Of a stretch of DNA of 64,000 bases, positions 52,634 through 61,600 are shown piece by piece (positions within the stretch are counted from its first letter, which is position 1; each line of letters begins with the position of its first letter). A program made the position numbers and the translations under genes. Location: assembly GCA_008828725.1 (NCBI GenBank), contig MEHQ01002309.1:1131402-1195401 (forward strand), given 5' to 3'. The DNA is from Saccharina japonica (Eukaryota > Sar > Phaeophyceae > Laminariales > Laminariaceae). The notes under the pieces were generated by a model. The model was given only the letters and a program-made list of their open reading frames with translations, had not been told where the DNA came from and made no database searches.

Positions 52634-55600
52634 TCCATCCCATTTATTATCTTCGCCCTTCCTTTCTCTCTCCTCCCTAGTCGTAACTCAGGTCCGGGGT
52701 CACAAAGTAGGCTCCTCTCCCTCCTCCCCCACTACGGTTCTTGCCTTGCATTTTTATCGCGAGAAGACTTCAGCCGTTCCTTCCCTCGTCGACTCGCATC
52801 GAATTATAGAGCACCTCCAATAAGAAACAGGCTAATAAGAAAAACCAGGCAGTGAGATTTAGAGGAAAACGAAAAAAAACGGGAGTCGTTATCTTGAAAT
52901 TAGTGTAGAAAGCAAAGCACCCTCTCTCTCAAATAAGAAATCCAGCCTTCCGATCTAGAGGAAACCAAGAAATTTGGGAGTCGTTATCTTGAAATTAATG
53001 TAGAAAGCAAAGCACCGTCTCTCTCGAATAAGAAACCCAGCCTGGACCAGATTTCCTGTTCCATATTATGAATAAATTCGGGAGTCGTTATTTTGAAATC
53101 AGTGTAGAAAGCAAAGCACCCTCTCTCTCAAATAAGAAACCCAGCTTGGACCAGATTTCCCGTTTCTTATCAGTGTAGGGTGTCCTGTACTATTTACAGC
53201 ATTGAAGCTCTATGAGCAATGCCCCGGCAGGCGTGGTGGCTTATTTTTCTGAGATATTTGCATGAGGAACGCAATATATCTTCTCGCGCCGACACAGGAC
53301 TTGGAAGACGTTTTTTTCACGCAACCCCAAAAACCCGGTCAAGGTAGTCCTGAAATACGAGGTATTCTAGCAAATGTTATCACGCTAGCCGGTGGTTAGC
53401 CCAACCTACCTGTTTAAGATAATGTTTCGTGCGTAGTAGTGCTTTGTTTAGGATGTGCTATTATATCTGCCATGAAAGGCAGATATTATACCTGGTATGG
53501 GGTAGGCGAGAGGGGGGGGGGGGGGTACTCATTTTGTTGCCAACCTTAGTCGTTTGACCATCGACCACACGAATTACATTGTTTTAGTTTCCCCCCAAGG
53601 CAAAAACGAGTGAAACAATGTATTCATTTTGCAACAGAGAAACACGATATATTGCGTTATACTTCGAAGTATGTGGTTTTATAAGTGATCAATGTTGGAG
53701 CTCGTGCTACACACTGTCGGACGACAAGAATGATAATAACAATAAAATGCCATACGCGTACACAATATTGTTTTTGGCCGCTGCCCTTAATTAAATGCTT
53801 TCTTTCGTGAAAGGTTGAAATTCAAACCAGGCGTACTTCGTATATACTACGCTATCTGTCCGTGATAACAGACAGAAACAATCCATAGTATTACAGCACC
53901 TTCTATTATATGTTTCAAGTCGTTGGATTGTCTATCACAGGTACCCTTTCACATAGAAATATGTGGATGGCACATGCACAGTTCGACGAAAGTTGACGAG
54001 GGAAGAAAGTGCTGAAATATTCTCGCGATAAAAAGCAAGGCAAGAACCGCACAGTAGTGGAGAGGAGGGAGAAGAGCCTACTTTGTGACCCCGGATCTGA
54101 GTTACGACTAGGAAGGAGAGAGAAAGGAAGGGCGAAGACAATGAATGGGATGGACAAAATATATATATATATATATACACGATTGGAAATAAGAAATAAG
54201 CGCCGCGCATTCGTTGGATGGCTACGTAACGGAACAGCAAACACACCACCACTGTAGAAAACGCAAATGGTGTTCCAGCGGTATTTTTCATGGTTATATA
54301 TACATATATTTGTAGCACCTTTCTATACACTCGTGTATACGTTTTCTAAGCCATTGATTGGATCCCTATCCTTACCATAGATAAATCCTTTTCCATACGA
54401 GATAGATGTGAATGGTGTATGTACGATACCACGATTGAAAATAAGCGCTGCACGTCTGTCGAATGGCCAACGGAATAATAATAAGTAGTTTCAGAGTTTC
54501 AGGAGCCGCCCCGTCATCCCGTCAGTCACATAATTATATATAGAAGTATATATAGAAGTGAAGTATATACATTATATCATATAATAATATACTAGTATAT
54601 ATATATTCGACCAACAAATGCTACCCCCCCCCCCCTATATGTCTTGGCACACCCCCTCTCAAAATCCGGCGTTCGTTATGTATGTGCAAGGCTGGTCGGT
54701 ACAAAAACATTTTGGAGCAATCCCACGGTAGGGGTACCACCTTTTGGCTCAATATTTTCGGACCGGTTGAGCTCCTGACGTGAGTAACCACCGGATACTA
54801 TTATAATGTTACTGGTATGTTTGATTTTGGACCACCGCATTCGAAGTGTTGGTCGGGTTGAGCGAGCGAATATTTCCGAAGTCATGTTTCGGGTGAGATA
54901 TTGAGCTCCTCATGTGAGGATCTCAGAAAATTCTGTTGCGTCCCTACCGTGGGATGAGTCTTTGTGCAAGACGGATGTGGTCGTTTGTTCAATTCCAACC
55001 TTGCAGTTTGGCCCAGAACCAACCCGACCCCTGACCCTAACCCTATAGCCCAAATCCGAACCCGGGCCCCGATCCTTCGGGGAGCTCGAGGTCGACAGGA
55101 GCAGAGGTTACGCGGCCCCCGCCGCGTACGTTGGAGGCGTTTTTCTGCAAAACAAACTCGAGGCGCGGAGTAATCCCACGGTAGGGGTACCACTTTTGAG
55201 GCTCAATATTTTGTGATCGGTTGTGCTCCTCACGTGATGAGTAACCACCGGATACTATTATCATTTCACTGGTATATTTGGTTTTGGACGTACCGCATTG
55301 GAAGAGTTTGGTCGGGTTGCGCGAACGAATGTTCCGGAAGTCATGTTGCGGGTGAGATATTGACCTCCTCATGTGAGGAGCTCACCCCTACCGTGGGATG
55401 ACTCGGCGGTCGAAAGGCTAGCCTCGACCTTGGAGGTCCATGTTTTCTTCCGGTGGCATACTAGTAAGTATTGAGCTCCTCGTATGGGGAGAGAAGCTCA
55501 GAGAATAAGCCACCGCCCCTTTAAGGCGGCATTGCTCCGTACGAAGTATTTGCCATTACTACTACTACTGTAGTATATATATATACATACGTACTATTTT

Positions 55601-58600
55601 TTCTTTCTTTTTGTTTTCCCGTCCCATTTTTTATCTTCGCCCTCCTTTTCGCTCTCTCTCCCTCTTTTTTAGTCGTAACTCAGATCTAGGGTCACAAAAG
55701 TAGGCTTTTTTCTCTCCCCTCGTTCCCCACTATGTACGGTACGTTCCTTGCATTTTTTCCCGCGAGAAGGGTTTTCAGCACTTTCTTCCCTCGTCGACTC
55801 GCGTCGATTTCCGCTCTAGGCGCGTGCTACGGTAGAGGTAGCAGATTTTTGGCTGAATCGTTTTCTGAACGATCGGGCTCCTTAACCCAAATTCGTCAGA
55901 CTTTCATTTTTGTGACGAATAATGCTTCAGATTATACTTCGGTCATGAGATTTCGCATCCGGCAGCCCTTTTATTTTCCTCCAGAATCGTTATTTTCGGT
56001 GAGGTATGACGCTCCTTAAGCGAGGAGCTCAGAAAAAACATGGGGCACCTCTATCGTAGCATGCGTCTCTACAGGGGAAAACAAATCTACGTAACACACC
56101 TGGTATATGCCACTCTGGGCAGCAATATAAACACCGTTTGGTCTTCATGTTCATACCCGAACGGTCCTTATATTTCCGTCCAGCGTGGTTTTTATCAAGC
56201 GATTGCCGTCCGAGGGGGTGGAGGATAAGGCGTCGCCCATACCTGGCAAAAAAAAACTGTTATTTCTCGTAGCACAACAGATGTATGCCATGCTAAATGC
56301 TGGGGGTTGGGGGGGGGGGTTGGTTGTTCCACCAGTAGCCTGTTACGTTTGCTGTAGCACAAAGATGTATGCCATGCTAAAGGGAGAAGGGAAGGGGGGG
56401 GGGGGGAGAAAAGTTCCACCCGTAAGAGTAATTGTCTACTATTGTAGCACTGAGCATGTACATGCCATGCTAAAATAAAAAATATAAACAGGCGTCTCGA
56501 AAGACACCAAGAAGGCCGACACGGCACTAATGGTAAAATAAAATAATTAAATTCGTGGTACGTCTAGACTAGTGTTTCAACGATCTAGTGAATTTTGTTT
56601 TTCCAGCTCAACTCGTTTTTTTGTAGGGGAGTGATGTCACCCCTCAACGAATTTCTGTTTTCAACGCATGATCACCGATGTCTTCTTTGACCTGTGACCT
56701 CGCCTTTTGTACAGAAGGCCGCCGAGAGAAAAAAAAACGCCGACGAATGGGCTGAGCTGGAAAACGTAACGTGAAGAAAGCGTTAGAAAAAAACGAATCG
56801 TACTTACCAGGCTCACCTTAATGTTGTGTCCCCTTCTCGCCCTCGGTACGTTGCATTCGTTTTTTTCCCACCTCAATGTTCAGCGTGATTTTCAACGTTG
56901 ATCACTCTTAAACATCCCCCCTAAAGAAGAAAACCTAAAAGAAAGAGACCAAGGAAACCTATTGGACTATACAGTAGACTATTGGAGTACAAGTAGCTTC
57001 AACGTTGATAAGTCATAGACATTCCCCGAAAGAAAATAACCTTATGGGAAACCAAACAAGGAAACCGATTGGACGGAAGTAGACTATTGGATTACAGTAG
57101 ACTATTGGACTACAATAGCTTATTGGACAACAGTAGCCTACTGGACTACAGTAGCCTATTGTACTACAGTAGCTTCAACGTTGATAACTCATAAACACAT
57201 TCCACCCCGAAATACGAAAGCCAGGGAGAGAAACCAAATGTTTGTTGTGTACGCAAGTAGACATACTCGCCAGTTATTGCACGATATATTCTATCTGGTG
57301 CGTTTTTATGGTGCTCCATCAGGGAAATGATTCTGTTCGGCGGCAAGCAGCAGCAGCAAGCAGCAGACAGGAGGTTTGTGTATGTGGACTGGCTGTTGCT
57401 TCGTCACAACAAGCCTAAAACCGGAGAGTCGTCGGGAGTTTTTCAAGCTACGAAAAATTATATGTACATCCACCTCTCTTATCAGACATATATATAAAAG
57501 AATGAGCAACAGCACCAGCAACAGCAGTCAGCACATCCGGGTATCCATGGGTGGGTGGAATTAATTAAAATGACTTGATTTACTTACGTAGTGTGGTTCG
57601 AATTCAATAGTTTCCACTGTCGAAGCGCACGATATTCCTTACAACTATTAATAACTATTGATATTCTTGTAATTATTATGTATCGGTTGTCGGCATGAGT
57701 ATATCATACGACTAACCTTTGGACTAACGCTGCGGAATACCCAGGTACTTCTTATTACGTTCGGCATCCGAAAATTATTAATACTACAGCAGCCGTTTCC
57801 ACAATTCGAGGCACACGATATAACGCTATGTCACTTGGGCCTGAAATGCAAGCGCCGCTTGGGTATATAGTATATATAATACGAAGTATGTATGTGTACA
57901 TTTCCGGACGTAGTGGTAGAACACATATATAGCATACTTAGTATAAATATGATTCGAAAATCAAGGCAGCGACATTTTCCCGTCCACCCACAAGCAGAGC
58001 TCAGTCTTCCTATTCCTATTCTTGTTCCTAGTCTTGTTCTTGACAAGGATGTTGATCTATATATGTAGCGCGCTTGTACATATGTCTGTTTTTGTTGTTG
58101 TGACGCTCTCGCAATCAGTTCGTTCCTGTTATTTTATCAGGTTTTGATTTTTGTTGGTTATGGAGGATTCGATCGTCTACTACTGGCACGGCGTGTACGT
58201 ACGCCACCTGCGAAAAACTCGAAATTCCTGTTCTTCACGCTTACAACAGTACAGTGTTATGATGTTTTTTCTGATTATTTGTGCATGTTCTTAGCTTATT
58301 CTTGATCTTATTTTTATTTCTGGTTATTTGTGCATGTTCTTATTCATCTTCTTGTTCTTGTTAGTAATATCATGGCGTTTGCCATCCGACAATGTGCAGC
58401 ATGAAAGGGCGTCAACGTTGATGACTTAAAAACATTCCCTGAACGAAGAAATAAACCTACTATTAATAGTAAGGGAAATAAAGCAAGGGAACATATTGGA
58501 CTACAGTAGACGATTGGACTACAATACCCTATTGGACTACAATAGCCAATTGTACTACAGCAGCCCATTGGACCACAGTAGTAGCTTCAACGTTGATCAC

Positions 58601-61600
58601 TCATAAACACATTCCACCCCGAAATAAGAAAGCCAGGGAAAGTCAAAACCTGGAAGGAAGCCCTATGCGCGAAGTTCTCTTTCACTCTTCTTCCTTCTTA
58701 AACTCCATAAATAGGTTTTCTATTTGTTGTGATAAATTCTTACGGATGTTCTTGGCGTTGATCTTGTTCCTGTTCTTGTCAATAATCTTACTATATTGAT
58801 CCGTCGCCTGTCTGGTGTCTATTCCGTCGATGTCGTTCTTCCAACTAATTTATTAAAATCGTTCGTTTCTCTCAGAACTTATTGGCGATGGCGTTCTTAT
58901 CCACAATAGTTCCTGTCCCTTGTTCATATTCTCGATCCGGCGCGGGTCTGATGTCTATTTCGCTGGTGCTGTCCTTTGCAACTAATTTAATAAAATTCGT
59001 TCCTTTTTCAAGAGTTACTGGCGATTGCGTTCTTATTCATATTATTTCCTGTTGTTCCTTGTTCGTAATCTAGATCCGGTGCTTGTCCCGTGTCTATTTT
59101 CGCTGATGCTGCTGTTCTTGCAACTAATTTGAAAAAAATGTGTTGCCCTCTCACACACCGTTTCCAATTTTTGTTCCCATTTTTGTTCATGTTCTAGATT
59201 CGGCGACTGTCTGATGTCTGTTCGAGTATTTCGTCGATGATATTTCTTGCAACTAATTTGAATAAATTCGTTCCTTTCTCAAGAAGTATTGGCGATGGCG
59301 TTCTTATTCACAGTAGTATTTCCTATTCTTCCTCATAGTCCCCTGTCTGATGTCTTTTTCGCTGTTCTTGCAACTAATTTGATAAATCCGTTCCAATCTC
59401 AAGAATTACTGGCGATGGCTTTCTTATTACGGGAGGGGACGTAGTAAATAGGACCTACGGTATACACTAAAACCTATATATTTCCCTATTTTTACTAACA
59501 ATATTTGGTCCTATTTACTGTAGTCCCCCGTAATAGTGTTATTCCTATTATTAGTATCATATTTCCCGTCCGACAATATGCTGGATGAGCTGTAACGTTG
59601 ATCACTCATAACATTCCCGAAAGCAGAAAACCACAGAAACGAAGGAAACCTACGTATGCGCAAAGGTCTAACTTCCTTCTGTGTCTGCTTCCCGCTAAGC
59701 TTTATCCACAATACTCCATGTGTTGTCATTGCTTTCTCCTTCTATTATTATTATTATTATTATCATTATTATTAGTTTTAAATTTACTGTTTGTTATTAT
59801 CCTTGACATCCGACAATCAATGTAAAGCCAGCACGAGCCTCAACAACAGTGATCACTCATACGTGTATCACTCCGAAATATGATCGTTTCTCAATCTTGA
59901 TGCTGCGGTCGGTGCCTGTCCTGCTGTCTTATTTCGTTGAATGCTGTTCTTGCAACTATTAACGATAACCCCCCGTCTCGAAAGGGACGCGTGGTCAATG
60001 GTCAAATGACTAAGGCAAGCAACAAATGAGTATGCCCCCTCCCCTGTCTCGAAAGGGATGCGTGGTCAATGGTCAAATGACTAAGGCAAGCAACAAATGA
60101 GTACGCCCCCCCCCCCCCCCCCCCCCCCCCCCCGCCCGGTCCTGTCCGCAGAGTTTAGTGGCGATGGCGGGCTCGATCACGTACTGGGACGGCGTGTACA
60201 CCATCTGCGAGGACCACGTGTGGGAAAACACTTGGCGGTGAGCGCACACAGCAGTCTTCTTGTCGCCGCTTGCTTCACTTGATTATAGTATAGCTACACT
60301 ATACTCGAGACTTTAGTATAGCTATACTATAATCGAGACTATAGTATAGCTATACTATAATCGAGACTATAGTATAGCTATACTATCATCGAGACTATAG
60401 TAAAGCTATACTATCATCGAGACTGTAGTATAGCTATACTATCATCGAGACTGTAGTATAGCTATACTATCATCGAGACTGTAGTATAGCTATACTATCA
60501 TCGAGACTGTAGTATAGCTATACTATCATCGAGACTGTAGTATAGCTATACTATCATCGAGACTGTAGTATAGCTATACTATCATCGAGACTGTAGTATA
60601 GCTATACTATCATCGAGACTGTAGTATAGCTATACTATCATCGAGACTGTAGTATAGCTATACTATAATCGAGACTATAGTATAGCTATACTATCATGGA
60701 GACTGTAGTATAGCTATACTATCATCGAGACTATAGTATAGCTATACTGTAATCGAGACTAATCCCACGGTATATACCGTAAAGGGGTTGCAGTAACTGT
60801 AGTATAGCTGACGCATGCTACGTATATACGGTAAAAGGTTTACCGTGATCTTTATGAGGGCGGTTGGTCACTTGAGAAGCTCCATACCTCATTGAAAAAA
60901 AACGGCCAAAAAAACAGGTTTTGGGGCAAATAAAAATGCTATTATAGTGATTATAATTATTATTACTATTATACTATATACCCGATGAGCAATCCCACGG
61001 CCTTAACCCTTTTAGGACTGCACTCCCGTTTTGGGGACAAACCACTCTAATTATAAGTAATTTGTCCCCAAAACGGGACTCCAGTCCTATAAGGGTTACG
61101 TACAAAACGAAACATATTGCAACACAAGAATGAAATTTCGACGGTTTTTGGGTTAACCCCTTAAGAACTGGTCTCATGTATTGGGAGACGAACTACTCGA
61201 AATTAGTGTCGGATAGATTTTCCAAGTCCTGAATGGGTTAAGGATCCCCGTCATCCAGAAAACCTTTCAGTCAAAAAAAAGGTACAGCATACATACGCCT
61301 CTATCGTAGCACGAGCCAGCTATATATTATACTATAATCGAGACTAATCCTACGGTGTTATACCGTAAACGGGTTGCAGTTAGTTTTTGCCTTCTGAGGC
61401 AATATTGTTTTACTGACTATTGGTGCACTCCTCAAGTAGCGGTCGGGTCGTAGGGCGGGCAAACGTTCTATATATGATATGTACGAGGATGTATATATGA
61501 TGTCGTGTTTTCGGGCGGCTTACTATTACGAAGGGCCATAGTAAATACCGGTAGGACCTACGATGTACGGTACACACAAAAACCTGTGTACTTCTTATTT

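Larger units (their letters stand above)
60810..61317 (-). mobile_element. MITE family H, copy 3, carrying two nested mini-elements
   Basis: Starts GACGCATGCTACG and ends CCTCTATCGTAGCACGAGCC, with AGCT on both sides. It is twice the length of the other copies because two TTAA-flanked elements (61003-61098 and 61153-61241) sit inside. It lies in intron 4. Confidence 0.65.
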
